Shown here piece by piece: positions 1-8,799 of a stretch of DNA of 14,860 nt; position 1 is the stretch's first letter; every line of letters starts with the position of its first letter. Origin of the DNA: an uncultured Lactobacillus sp. (GTDB lineage: Bacteria > Bacillota > Bacilli > Lactobacillales > Lactobacillaceae); contig CAMXWI010000003.1 of assembly GCA_947252915.1 (NCBI GenBank), positions 1 to 14,860 of the forward strand. The letters run 5' to 3'. Under the pieces are notes generated by a model that made no database searches, was not told where the DNA came from, and was given only the letters and a program-made list of their open reading frames with translations. The position numbers and the translations under genes are program-made.

Positions 1-750
1 GTCGAAGTGGACACCTTTTTCTACGCGCTGCCCCAATTAAAAACGGTGCAGCAATGGATTAATGATGTGAGTCCTGATTTTCAGTTCATTGTCAAAGCCC
101 ACCAATCCATGACGAAGCATCCACGAGCGGTAACGCCAGATGGAATTTCATTACCGGAAATGTTTGCGCGTTTTAAGCAGGTCCTTCGTCCATTATTGGC
201 AACTAATCAACTCAAAACAGTCCTCTTCCAATTTCCACCACAATTTGATGCCACAGTAAAAAATATTGAGTACTTGATGAAGGTCCGTCAGTGGATGGGA
301 TCGTTACCGATTGCCATTGAATTGCGAAATCGGAGTTGGTATCGCTCGGCAGTGGTCAAATCATTAGTTGGCTATTGTCAGGACTTAAAACTGACGTTGG
401 TGGCTGCGGATGAACCTAACCAGATTGAAGCCTCGGTGCCCTTTTATCTGGCCACTACTAATCCGAATTTGGTACTGATTCGTCTTCATGGACGGAATAC
501 GCAGGGATGGAATCACCCAGGACAGGAATGGCGAAAGAAGCGGACTTTATACCGGTATTCTGATGAACAGTTGCGAAACCTGAGTCAACGTATTTTAGCA
601 TTACAGCCAGCACCAAGAGAGGTTTGCGTAATCTTTAACAATAACTCTGGACGGGATGCTGCACCAAATGCGCAAACCTTACAGAAAATTATGGGATTGC
701 ATTTTTGTGGACTAGTTCCCCGAGATCCCAAACAGCTCGACCTTTTTTAA
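1..750 (+). CDS. DUF72 / YecE-like protein, 5' end cut off by window edge
   Basis: The reading frame is open from base 1 and ends at TAA 748-750, giving 249 visible residues. The gene begins outside the window: the first codons read VEVDTFFYALP, an internal motif of the DUF72 family rather than an N-terminus, so the in-frame GTG at 7 is not the start. Other family segments are FQFIVKAHQSMTKH, VLFQFPP, IAIELRNRSW, LIRLHGRN and IFNNNSGRDAAPNAQTL near the C-terminus. DUF72 proteins adopt a TIM-barrel fold and usually run to about 250-300 residues, so probably only a few tens of residues are missing. No enzymatic activity is firmly established for the family. The next gene, metG, has its own promoter, so this gene is probably a separate unit. 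Confidence 0.9.
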   Translation, partial: VEVDTFFYALPQLKTVQQWINDVSPDFQFIVKAHQSMTKHPRAVTPDGISLPEMFARFKQVLRPLLATNQLKTVLFQFPPQFDATVKNIEYLMKVRQWMGSLPIAIELRNRSWYRSAVVKSLVGYCQDLKLTLVAADEPNQIEASVPFYLATTNPNLVLIRLHGRNTQGWNHPGQEWRKKRTLYRYSDEQLRNLSQRILALQPAPREVCVIFNNNSGRDAAPNAQTLQKIMGLHFCGLVPRDPKQLDLF

Positions 751-2868
<2,118 letters not shown>

Positions 2869-2893
2869 TTAAGCGGTTGTGAAGGAGTCCAGA

Positions 2894-3703
2894 ATGGTTA
2901 GTCCAGTCATTCCATTAAAAATTTATGATTCCCATACTCATTTGAATGATGATTGTTTTTATGATGACGTGCCGGCTTACCTGGCTCGGGCGCGTCATTA
3001 TGGCGTAGTAACGATGAATATGGTAGGTTCAAATCAGGTCCTGAATGAACGCGCGCTTCAATTAGCGCATCAGTATTCTGAACTGCGCGCCATCGTTGGC
3101 TGGCATCCGGAAGATGCTAAGGATTATGATCAAAAAGCCCAAACTACACTTCGAGCTCAGTTAGCGGATTCCCGTGTAGTTGGTATTGGTGAGATTGGCT
3201 TAGATTATCACTGGGATACTAGTCCGCGCGCAGTCCAACAGCGGGTTTTTGAAGAACAACTAACGTTAGCTCGTGAGTTTCATTTACCGGTTTCCATTCA
3301 TTGTCGAGAAGCACTAGCGGATACCTACCAAATTCTTAAAGCTAATCATGTTGGCGACTTTGGTGGGGTTATGCATAGTTTTGCTGGTGATGCCGAATGG
3401 GCTCGTAAATTTCTAGCGTTGGGGATGCATCTCTCATACAGTGGCGTGGTGAGTTTCCATCGGGCAACCGCGGTGCATGAGGCGGCAAAGGTAACGCCAT
3501 TAGATCGGATGATGGTAGAAACGGATGCACCATATCTGACGCCCATGCCTTACCGGGGCAAGCAGAATGAACCTGGTTTTACGTATTATACGGTGTTGGC
3601 ATTAAGTGAGTTATTAGACGAGTCACCACAGACGATTGCCCAGGTAAGTTATCAAAATGCTGATCGGTTATTTAAAGAAAGAGTCCCACATGAAAAAGAT
3701 TAA
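2894..3703 (+). CDS. tatD: TatD family metal-dependent hydrolase (DNase-like)
   Basis: This is a 269-residue TIM-barrel metallohydrolase of the TatD/YabD family. Family members act as 3'-5' exonucleases or endonucleases on DNA or RNA in the cytosol. The metal ligands and motifs are all present: HTH at residues 14-16 (DSHTHLND), E100 in GEIGLDYHW, H136 in HCREA, H161 in HSFAGD, and D211 in ETDAPYLTP. ATG 2894 is chosen because GAAGGAG at 2881-2887 is well placed. A GTG at 2879 in the same frame overlaps that ribosome binding site and is rejected. The gene lies 25 nt after metG, and its last 14 nt overlap rnmV. The order metG-tatD-rnmV matches metS-yabD-rnmV in B. subtilis, except that no yabE (Rpf-like) gene lies between tatD and rnmV. 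Confidence 0.95.
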   Translation: MVSPVIPLKIYDSHTHLNDDCFYDDVPAYLARARHYGVVTMNMVGSNQVLNERALQLAHQYSELRAIVGWHPEDAKDYDQKAQTTLRAQLADSRVVGIGEIGLDYHWDTSPRAVQQRVFEEQLTLAREFHLPVSIHCREALADTYQILKANHVGDFGGVMHSFAGDAEWARKFLALGMHLSYSGVVSFHRATAVHEAAKVTPLDRMMVETDAPYLTPMPYRGKQNEPGFTYYTVLALSELLDESPQTIAQVSYQNADRLFKERVPHEKD

Positions 3704-4262
3704 AGAAGTCATTGTTGTCGAAGGCAAAGATGATACGAAACAAGTTCAGCGGGCGGTAGATGCAGACACGTTTGAAACAAACGGGTCTGCTTTATCGTTA
3801 GCTGATGTTGAGCAACTAAAGAAGCTCCAGGCGCAGCGTGGCTTGATCGTTTTTACCGACCCGGATTTCAACGGGGAACGGCTGCGCAAAATGATCAGTC
3901 AAGCGATTCCGGGAGTGAAGCACGCCTTTATTCAACGGCGGCAAGGTGTACCGACAGAAGCGCACGGCAGTTTGGGGGTGGAACATGCCTCGCAGCTGGT
4001 GATTCGCAAAGCTCTTAGTAATTTGTATACTGAAGAAGAGGTTGATCAGCCCGAATTTACCCGAACTGATATGGTAAAGGCCAATTTGGTTGGTGGTGCG
4101 ACTGCTCGGTACCGTCGTGAACGATTAGGACAAATTTTGGGAATTGGTTACGGTAACGGAAAGCAAATGCTAAAACGGCTGAACGTTTTTCGGGTCTCTC
4201 GAACACAATTTCAAAAGGCAATGGTACAAGTCAATCAGGAGGATGAAGATGGCCAAAAGTGA
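3690..4262 (+). CDS. rnmV: Ribonuclease M5
   Basis: RNase M5 carries out the final maturation of 5S rRNA from its precursor in Firmicutes. The protein has 190 residues. An N-terminal Toprim domain (about 1-100) shows the catalytic glutamate E11 in [10 protein letters not shown] and the acidic pair D57/D59 in [11 protein letters not shown]. The C-terminal part (about 110-190) is the M5-specific region that includes [28 protein letters not shown] 3690 is chosen because the product then starts [15 protein letters not shown], just before the first Toprim strand, with a purine-rich AAAGAAAGAG upstream. The start overlaps the end of tatD by 14 nt, and the stop overlaps rsmA by 14 nt, so the three genes are probably translationally coupled. 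The downstream partner RsmA also matures rRNA. Confidence 0.96.
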   Translation: MKKIKEVIVVEGKDDTKQVQRAVDADTFETNGSALSLADVEQLKKLQAQRGLIVFTDPDFNGERLRKMISQAIPGVKHAFIQRRQGVPTEAHGSLGVEHASQLVIRKALSNLYTEEEVDQPEFTRTDMVKANLVGGATARYRRERLGQILGIGYGNGKQMLKRLNVFRVSRTQFQKAMVQVNQEDEDGQK

Positions 4263-5139
4263 AATTGGGAGTAGTCAACGGACTCGCGAAATCATTAAAA
4301 AGTACGGGATTCATGCCAAAAAGGGGTTTGGACAAAACTTTTTAACTGATTTGAACGTGCTGACGGGGATTGTCGATGCTGCCCAGATTACGAAACAAGA
4401 TAATGTCATTGAAATTGGGCCCGGTTTGGGGGCCTTGACCGAACAATTGGCTAAATCAGCTGGTGAAGTCGTAGCCTTGGAGATTGACACTGATTTATTG
4501 CCACTTTTGGCGGATGTTCTGTCACCGTATAAGAATGTCAAGGTGATTAATCAAGATGTTTTGAAGGCAAACCTACCGAAGTTGATTCAAGAAGAGTTTA
4601 CTGATCCAAGTCGACCGGTTAAAGTGGTCGCTAATTTACCCTACTACATTACTAGTCCCATTTTGATGAACCTGCTTAATAGCTCTGTGCAATGGGCAGC
4701 CATTTGTGTCATGATGCAAAAGGAAGTTGCAGAGCGGCTAACGGCTAAAGTTGGGACTAAGCAGTATGGAGCTTTAACTTTAGCCATTGAATACTCGATG
4801 ACCGCACAGCTTGCGTTTGGCGTATCTCGGCATTCGTTTGTTCCAGCGCCCAATGTTGATTCTGCCATCGTGGTATTAACACCACGCACCACAGCGCTTA
4901 CGGAGCAGCCTTTCGATCAAGCCAAGCTATTTAGTTTGATTAAGACCTGTTTTGCCCACCGGCGAAAAAACTTGTGGAACAATCTGAAACCATTAATGGG
5001 GAAAGACAAAACAAAACAGCAAGCGGTCAAAGACGTTTTAGATCATCTTCAGATTGCCAGCACCAATCGGCCAGAAACCCTCTCGCTTTTGCAATTTATT
5101 CAGTTAGCAAATGGACTGCATGAAAAACAAATAATTTAG
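4249..5139 (+). CDS. rsmA: 16S rRNA (adenine-1518/1519-N6)-dimethyltransferase
   Basis: RsmA (KsgA) uses S-adenosylmethionine to dimethylate two adjacent adenines in the terminal helix of 16S rRNA during 30S maturation. Loss of this activity classically gives kasugamycin resistance. The protein has 296 residues. Visible motifs are [11 protein letters not shown] near the N-terminus, the SAM-binding EIGPGLG (55-61), the acidic ALEID after the next strand, and the catalytic [11 protein letters not shown] (NLPY at 129-132). The C-terminal domain has [19 protein letters not shown] at 4237-4242 abuts the upstream ATG 4243 with no spacing but sits 6 nt before ATG 4249, so 4249 is preferred. The gene overlaps the end of rnmV by 14 nt. 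It is the last gene of the operon and is followed by a terminator. Confidence 0.97.
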   Translation: MAKSEIGSSQRTREIIKKYGIHAKKGFGQNFLTDLNVLTGIVDAAQITKQDNVIEIGPGLGALTEQLAKSAGEVVALEIDTDLLPLLADVLSPYKNVKVINQDVLKANLPKLIQEEFTDPSRPVKVVANLPYYITSPILMNLLNSSVQWAAICVMMQKEVAERLTAKVGTKQYGALTLAIEYSMTAQLAFGVSRHSFVPAPNVDSAIVVLTPRTTALTEQPFDQAKLFSLIKTCFAHRRKNLWNNLKPLMGKDKTKQQAVKDVLDHLQIASTNRPETLSLLQFIQLANGLHEKQII

Positions 5140-5160
5140 ATTACGAAAAAGAACATAGAG

Positions 5161-5203
5161 TAAGCTCCAGAGCTGGTTTTGATCAGTGCTGGAGCTTATT
5201 TGT
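5161..5203 (+). terminator. Intrinsic terminator after rsmA
   Basis: A perfect 10-bp stem pairs TAAGCTCCAG (5161-5170) with CTGGAGCTTA (5189-5198). The 18-nt loop can form a short inner CTG/CAG stem. A T-rich tail, TTTGTTTATT, begins at 5199. The hairpin closes the metG-tatD-rnmV-rsmA operon. The following bases to about 5245 hold nothing I recognise. Confidence 0.8.
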
Positions 5204-5245
5204 TTATTCGTGACGCTTTTATCCACAGCTCCTCCTGAATTGTTC

Positions 5246-5274
5246 TTGCCTTAAATGATGAAGCAAGTTACTAT
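5246..5274 (+). promoter_or_regulatory. Promoter of ispE
   Basis: TTGCCT (5246-5251) and TACTAT (5269-5274) are separated by exactly 17 nt, a plausible sigma-A promoter about 36 nt upstream of the ispE ATG. It lies just downstream of the rsmA terminator, which supports separate transcription of ispE. Confidence 0.5.
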
Positions 5275-5310
5275 AAAAAGAAAATAGACAACTGAGGGAG
5301 GGGTGAGGCA

Positions 5311-6162
5311 ATGATTGTCACGGAGAAGGCACCTGCGAAAATCAATTTGTCATTGGATACACCAATGCGCTACCTAGATGGTTCGCCGCAATGGAACATG
5401 GTGATGAACTCGATTGATTTAGCAGACTATTTAACCATCGATATTCATACCCGACCACAAACGATTAAGATATACACTGATAGCGGCTTTTTACCGAATG
5501 ACCAACGTAATCTAGCCTATCAAGCTGCACATATCTTAAAGACCAGGTTTCACCGTCCAGAAGGAGTCACGGTGCGCATTAAGAAAAATATCCCGGTGGC
5601 GGCTGGCTTGGGCGGTGGGTCGTCAGATGCTGCTGCAGTGTTACGTGGCCTCAATCGTGGCTGGAATTTGGGCTTATCCTTGAATGAGCTGGCTGAATTA
5701 TCATTGACGATTGATTCAGATGTTCCGTATTGTATTTATAGTCACACTGCCCACGTGACGGGACATGGAGAACAAATCCGTTTGTTACCGCAGTGCCCTC
5801 ATTACTGGGCGGTCATTGCCAAACCAAGCGTCAGTGTTTCAACGCCGACGATTCTGCGTCAAATTAATTATGAAAAAATTGTGCATTTGGACAACGAAGG
5901 GTTACTCGAGGCCATTGAGCAGGAACATTGGCAACATGCCTTTGCCAAAATGGGGAACGTTTTAGAACCAGTAACAATGAAGGAATATCCTAAGATTAAA
6001 AAGCTTAAGGACGGAATGCTCAAATTAGGCGCTGATATGGCGCACATGAGTGGGACTGGTCCGACCGTTTTTGGCCTCTGTCACAGCGAGTCACGGGCTA
6101 AGCGAATTTATAACAGTATGCGTGGCTTTTGTGGTGAAGTATATTTAGTGATGTTGTTGTAA
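5311..6162 (+). CDS. ispE: 4-diphosphocytidyl-2-C-methyl-D-erythritol kinase (IspE family)
   Basis: IspE is the GHMP-family kinase of the MEP isoprenoid pathway. It phosphorylates the 2-hydroxyl of CDP-methylerythritol using ATP. The 283-residue protein has the N-terminal APAKINLSL with K10, the glycine-rich ATP-binding loop GLGGGSSDAA (99-108), the catalytic aspartate D137 in DSDVPY, and the C-terminal GHMP motif MSGTGPTVFG. Start ATG 5311 follows a run of purines, GGGAGGGGTGAGG. The gene has its own promoter and a strong terminator. Its place between rsmA and purR is conserved from B. subtilis. Most lactobacilli make isoprenoids by the mevalonate route, so this gene may be isolated from the rest of its textbook pathway. 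The active-site residues look intact, so it could act on another substrate. The family call is secure; the substrate is not. Confidence 0.9.
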   Translation: MIVTEKAPAKINLSLDTPMRYLDGSPQWNMVMNSIDLADYLTIDIHTRPQTIKIYTDSGFLPNDQRNLAYQAAHILKTRFHRPEGVTVRIKKNIPVAAGLGGGSSDAAAVLRGLNRGWNLGLSLNELAELSLTIDSDVPYCIYSHTAHVTGHGEQIRLLPQCPHYWAVIAKPSVSVSTPTILRQINYEKIVHLDNEGLLEAIEQEHWQHAFAKMGNVLEPVTMKEYPKIKKLKDGMLKLGADMAHMSGTGPTVFGLCHSESRAKRIYNSMRGFCGEVYLVMLL

Positions 6163-6182
6163 AAATATTGATATCCAAGATG

Positions 6183-6206
6183 ACTGGGAGTGATCCCAGT
6201 TTTTTT
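6183..6206 (+). terminator. Intrinsic terminator after ispE
   Basis: A perfect 7-bp stem ACTGGGA (6183-6189) / TCCCAGT (6194-6200) encloses the tetraloop GTGA and is followed directly by six further T residues. This is a textbook factor-independent terminator, 20 nt after the ispE stop, separating ispE from the zinc transporter genes. Confidence 0.9.
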
Positions 6207-6217
6207 GTTGATTATTT

Positions 6218-6248
6218 TTGAAAAGTTCAGTAAGATATTTTTTATAGA
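6218..6248 (+). promoter_or_regulatory. Likely promoter of znuACB
   Basis: TTGAAA at 6218-6223 is a good -35 candidate. Possible -10 elements are TTTATA at 6241-6246 (17-nt spacing) or TATAGA at 6243-6248 (19 nt). Either would place the transcription start within the Zur-like palindrome that follows. The region is very AT-rich, so the exact hexamers are uncertain. Confidence 0.4.
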
Positions 6249-6271
6249 TTAATAGTAATAATTACGATTAA
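6249..6271 (+). promoter_or_regulatory. Zur-like operator (7-1-7 inverted repeat)
   Basis: The core TAGTAATAATTACGA (6253-6267) matches the B. subtilis Zur consensus TCGTAATnATTACGA at every defined position but one. The symmetry extends to 11-nt arms around the central A at 6260, with a single mismatch per arm pair. It lies between the promoter and the znuA start, 18 nt before the ATG, so a Zn-bound Fur-family repressor would block transcription when zinc is plentiful. It does not resemble the streptococcal AdcR motif TTAACnnGTTAA. No zur gene is in the window. Confidence 0.75.
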
Positions 6272-6289
6272 CGATAAGGGAGTAGTGCG

Positions 6290-7162
6290 ATGAAGAAAAA
6301 GCGGTGGGGTTTAATTGGTTTAATTACTAGTTTGGTTGGTGTCTTAATTCTAATGATCACTGGTTGGCAACCACATTTACATCGCCAGCAACGACCGATT
6401 CGGGTGGTCACCAGTTTGAACTTTTATGGTGAAGTTGCCCAGAGTGTTGCTGGTAAATATGGAGATGTGACGTCTTTTATCAATAGTGCAGCCGTTGATA
6501 CACACGATTTTCAACCATCGACCAAGCAGGCGCAGCAGTTAGCCGAAGCTAATGTCGTGATCGAAAATGGCTTAGGGTATGATACCTGGTTGCAAAAAAT
6601 GACCAAGTCCACGGATCATGAGCAAACCGTGATTAATGTTGGCCGAGACGTGGCCCATAAAAAAGCAGGAAACAACGAACATGTTTGGTATCAGCCATCC
6701 ACAATGAGTAATTTGGCCACCCAACTAGCCCAAAAGTATGCTAAATTGGATCCAAAACACCGCGCGTACTACTACGCCCGCGCCCGGCGTTATCAAAAGC
6801 AATTGGCTCCGCTTAACAAAACGATTGCGCAAGCCAAACGCGGCGTGGACCCCCAACGGAATGTTGTATTGGTGAGTGAGCCAGTTTTTGACTATGCTTT
6901 AGATAATTTGGGGTACCGAATCGCGAACCAGCGATTTGCAAAGGCGGTTGAGGATGATAATGATCCCTCACCAAAGGAAATTGCGGCGATGCAATCAGCA
7001 ATTCGTCAACATCGGGTAGCGTTCTTCGTTAATAATAAGCAGGAAAGTAACTCCACAATTAAAAATATGTTGAAACTTGCTCGGCAATACGATGTTCCGG
7101 TCCTCAACGTGACGGAAACCAAACCTATACCGAGTGGATGCAATCACAGTATCAGCAACTAA
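6290..7162 (+). CDS. znuA: Zinc-type ABC transporter substrate-binding protein, C-terminus frameshifted
   Basis: This is the extracytoplasmic metal-binding component of the cluster 9 family (ZnuA/AdcA-like), which presents Zn (or Mn) to the ZnuB permease. An N-terminal hydrophobic segment (about 6-25) acts as signal or anchor, but there is no lipobox cysteine. Candidate metal ligands are H72 in DTHDFQPS, H131 in EHVWYQP, E197 in SEPVFDY and E276 in NVTET. The last 12 residues after K278 (PIPSGCNHSISN) do not fit the family. The -1 frame from about 7123 instead reads TYTEWMQSQYQQLIKIQEQGE and stops at 7188, a typical ZnuA C-terminal helix. A small deletion therefore seems to have shifted the frame and removed the final helix. 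The rest of the frame is open. Whether it still works is unknown. Confidence 0.85.
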   Translation: MKKKRWGLIGLITSLVGVLILMITGWQPHLHRQQRPIRVVTSLNFYGEVAQSVAGKYGDVTSFINSAAVDTHDFQPSTKQAQQLAEANVVIENGLGYDTWLQKMTKSTDHEQTVINVGRDVAHKKAGNNEHVWYQPSTMSNLATQLAQKYAKLDPKHRAYYYARARRYQKQLAPLNKTIAQAKRGVDPQRNVVLVSEPVFDYALDNLGYRIANQRFAKAVEDDNDPSPKEIAAMQSAIRQHRVAFFVNNKQESNSTIKNMLKLARQYDVPVLNVTETKPIPSGCNHSISN

Positions 7163-7188
7163 TTAAGATTCAAGAACAGGGTGAATAA
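7123..7188 (+). pseudogene. Out-of-frame remnant of znuA C-terminus
   Basis: The frame one base behind znuA encodes 21 residues, beginning TYTEWMQSQYQQLI and ending QEQGE before TAA 7186-7188. This matches the usual C-terminal helix of ZnuA-type proteins and would put the ancestral stop 1 nt before the znuC ATG at 7190, the expected operon spacing. The sequence AAACC at 7121-7125 sits at the junction. Loss of a 10-nt unit between two AAACC repeats, or loss of one A from a run of four, would each explain the shift. Confidence 0.7.
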
Positions 7189-7189
7189 G

Positions 7190-7864
7190 ATGGCATTGAT
7201 TTCAGTTGATGACCTCAGCTTAGCGTATGGTGACCATACCGTCATTGAAAATTTAAGTTTTCAGGTCAATTCAGGCGACTTTTTAGTGATGATTGGTGAA
7301 AATGGTGCCGGAAAGACGACGGTGGTTCGCGCCTTATTAGGGGAGTTGAAGCCCCGCCGCGGTGAAATTAGTCGGGCCAATCACTTAAAGATTGGTTATG
7401 TCCCGCAGTTTCGCAACTTACCGGCTAACTATCCATTAGCGGTCCGGGATTTTGTGGCGCTCAACCTCACTCAATCACGCTGGCCTTGGTTAAAAAAGAC
7501 TGAGCAGCATCGTTTAGATCGGATTATTCGGGAAACTAATTTAACCACGATTGAAGACCGACCACTGGGGTTAGCATCCGGTGGTGAAAAGCAGCGGGCC
7601 TATTTGGCCCAAGCACTCGTTGATGATCCGCAACTATTAATTTTGGATGAATCGACGGCCAGTTTAGACAATGAAATGAAGTACGATTTATTAGATTTTG
7701 TAGCTAAGTTTCAACAAAATGGCTTGAGTGTGCTCTTTATCACTCACGATTGGGGTTTAGCAAAGCGCTATGGAACACGCTACTTGCAGTTATTACCAGA
7801 TGGCTCTTACCAAAGCGGCCCCATTAATGAATTACCAAGTGATGAGGAGGTGCGCAATGTTTAG
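7190..7864 (+). CDS. znuC: Zinc-type ABC transporter ATP-binding protein
   Basis: This is the cytosolic ATPase that powers metal import with ZnuB and ZnuA. It has 224 residues, typical of a single nucleotide-binding domain. In order: Walker A GENGAGKTT (36-44), a Q-loop in YVPQF, the ABC signature SGGEK (130-134, in LASGGEKQRA), Walker B LLILDE with D153 and E154, and the H-loop histidine H186 in FITHD. ATG 7190 is chosen since MALISVDDLSLAYGD begins at the first strand of the domain, with AGGGTG 6-7 nt upstream. An in-frame GTG at 7181 adds three residues and is less likely. The start was probably 1 nt from the original znuA stop but is now 27 nt from the shifted one. Its 3' end overlaps znuB by 8 nt. 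Confidence 0.94.
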   Translation: MALISVDDLSLAYGDHTVIENLSFQVNSGDFLVMIGENGAGKTTVVRALLGELKPRRGEISRANHLKIGYVPQFRNLPANYPLAVRDFVALNLTQSRWPWLKKTEQHRLDRIIRETNLTTIEDRPLGLASGGEKQRAYLAQALVDDPQLLILDESTASLDNEMKYDLLDFVAKFQQNGLSVLFITHDWGLAKRYGTRYLQLLPDGSYQSGPINELPSDEEVRNV

Positions 7865-8642
7865 TCTCAGCTTTATGCGTTATGCGTTTGTGGCCGGTAC
7901 ATTTATTGCAATTGTTAGTGGAGTAATTGGGGTTTTTGTGGTGGCGCGGAATATGCCATTTATGACCCACACCCTTTCAGAGATTGGTTTTGCTGGTGCA
8001 TCGTTTGCTCTTTTTATGGGCTGGCCAGCTTTAAATGGGATGCTTTTATTTACCATTCTTAGTTCAGTGATGGTTGGTCAATTGAGTATTGATGAATCTC
8101 GCCGAGAGTCAGTTATTTCGGCAGTGTCAGCGCTATTCATCGGGTTAGGAATTCTCTTTTTGTATCTTTCCAGTAAAACTGCCAGTTCAGCCACAAGTAT
8201 CTTGTTTGGGAGCGTTGTCGGCATTAGCCGCCATGAGGTTGTGCAGCTGGTATGCCTCTCTGCGGTTGTTCTCGTGATTGTTTTCCTTATTTACCGTAAA
8301 TTGAAATTTTCCTCATTTGATCCTGAGGGTGCAGCAGCGAACGGGTTAAACGAAACGGTGATTTCCGTCATCTTCCTTTTGCTCTTGGCAATGAGCGTTA
8401 GTGTGGCAGTCCAAATTGTGGGGACGCTATTGATTTTTGTCCTATTGACACTGCCTGCGGCCAGTGCAAAATACTACACGACCAAGATGATTGGATTAGC
8501 AATTTTATTCGCGCTATTGGGAATTTGGCTGGGATTATACTTAGCCTACATTACAAACTGGCCAGTCAGCTTTTTCACTTCGACAATTGAAGTACTGATC
8601 TACTTATCTGCCCTGTTATATCGGCAGCGAGCTAACGATTAA
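7857..8642 (+). CDS. znuB: Zinc-type ABC transporter permease (ABC-3 family)
   Basis: This is the integral membrane component of the importer, 261 residues. It is almost wholly hydrophobic, with about seven or eight membrane segments. The first starts at FVAGTFIAIVSGVIGVFVVA, and others cover IGFAGASFALFMGW, ALFIGLGILFLYL, LVCLSAVVLVIVFLIY, VISVIFLLLLAMSVSVAVQI and GLAILFALLGIWLGLYLAY. Family-typical stretches are VVARNMPFMTHTLSEIGFAG near the N-terminus and ILFGSVVGIS in the middle. ATG 7857 is preceded by GAGGAGG at 7844-7850, 6 nt away, and overlaps the end of znuC by 8 nt. The longer frame upstream is out-of-phase coding of znuC and is not used. Specificity for zinc rather than manganese is inferred mainly from the Zur-like box. 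Confidence 0.92.
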   Translation: MFSLSFMRYAFVAGTFIAIVSGVIGVFVVARNMPFMTHTLSEIGFAGASFALFMGWPALNGMLLFTILSSVMVGQLSIDESRRESVISAVSALFIGLGILFLYLSSKTASSATSILFGSVVGISRHEVVQLVCLSAVVLVIVFLIYRKLKFSSFDPEGAAANGLNETVISVIFLLLLAMSVSVAVQIVGTLLIFVLLTLPAASAKYYTTKMIGLAILFALLGIWLGLYLAYITNWPVSFFTSTIEVLIYLSALLYRQRAND

Positions 8643-8665
8643 AATGAAAATAATTGGTATTTACC

Positions 8666-8694
8666 AAGCGAGCCGAATGAGGTCCGCTTTTTTT
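8666..8694 (+). terminator. Intrinsic terminator after znuB
   Basis: A stem pairs AAGCG (8666-8670) with CGCTT (8685-8689). It continues through an A-C mismatch, a G-U pair and CC/GG around the loop GAATGA, and runs into a seven-T tract ending at 8694. It closes the zinc cassette before purR. Confidence 0.75.
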
Positions 8695-8719
8695 AGTGAA
8701 ATTATGGAAAAATCAGTTA

Positions 8720-8732
8720 AAAGACGAACAAT
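8720..8732 (+). promoter_or_regulatory. PurBox-like site at purR promoter
   Basis: AAAGACGAACAAT agrees with the PurBox consensus AWWWCCGAACWWT at 11 of 13 positions, with the CGAAC core intact. It lies between the -35 and -10 regions of the purR promoter, so binding could repress purR itself. No convincing second inverted box at the spacing known from B. subtilis is present. The site is suggestive, not proven. Confidence 0.4.
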
Positions 8733-8734
8733 TA

Positions 8735-8743
8735 TGTTATGAT
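8735..8743 (+). promoter_or_regulatory. Extended -10 promoter of purR
   Basis: TGTTATGAT fits an extended -10 element (hexamer TATGAT at 8738-8743). The -35 region around 8716-8722 is weak (GTTAAA or TTAAAA). Transcription would start near 8750, about 50 nt before the purR ATG. Confidence 0.55.
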
Positions 8744-8799
8744 TTGAAGGTACACAAAACGTTTGTATTAACAGCATAATGAATTAAAGGAGCTACATA

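Noticed and set aside
6249..6271. AdcR-type operator at znuA
   Set aside because: The site lacks the TTAACnnGTTAA pattern and instead fits the 7-1-7 Zur arrangement.
7112..7130. Programmed -1 frameshift in znuA
   Set aside because: The junction ACC-AAA-CCT is not a slippery heptamer, re-pairing of the lysine tRNA one base back would mismatch, and the fused product would still be a few residues short. A small deletion is simpler.
8754..8767. CcpA cre site in the purR leader
   Set aside because: The palindrome shares the central AAAACGTT with cre but lacks the flanking TG and CA, with four mismatches in 14 positions.
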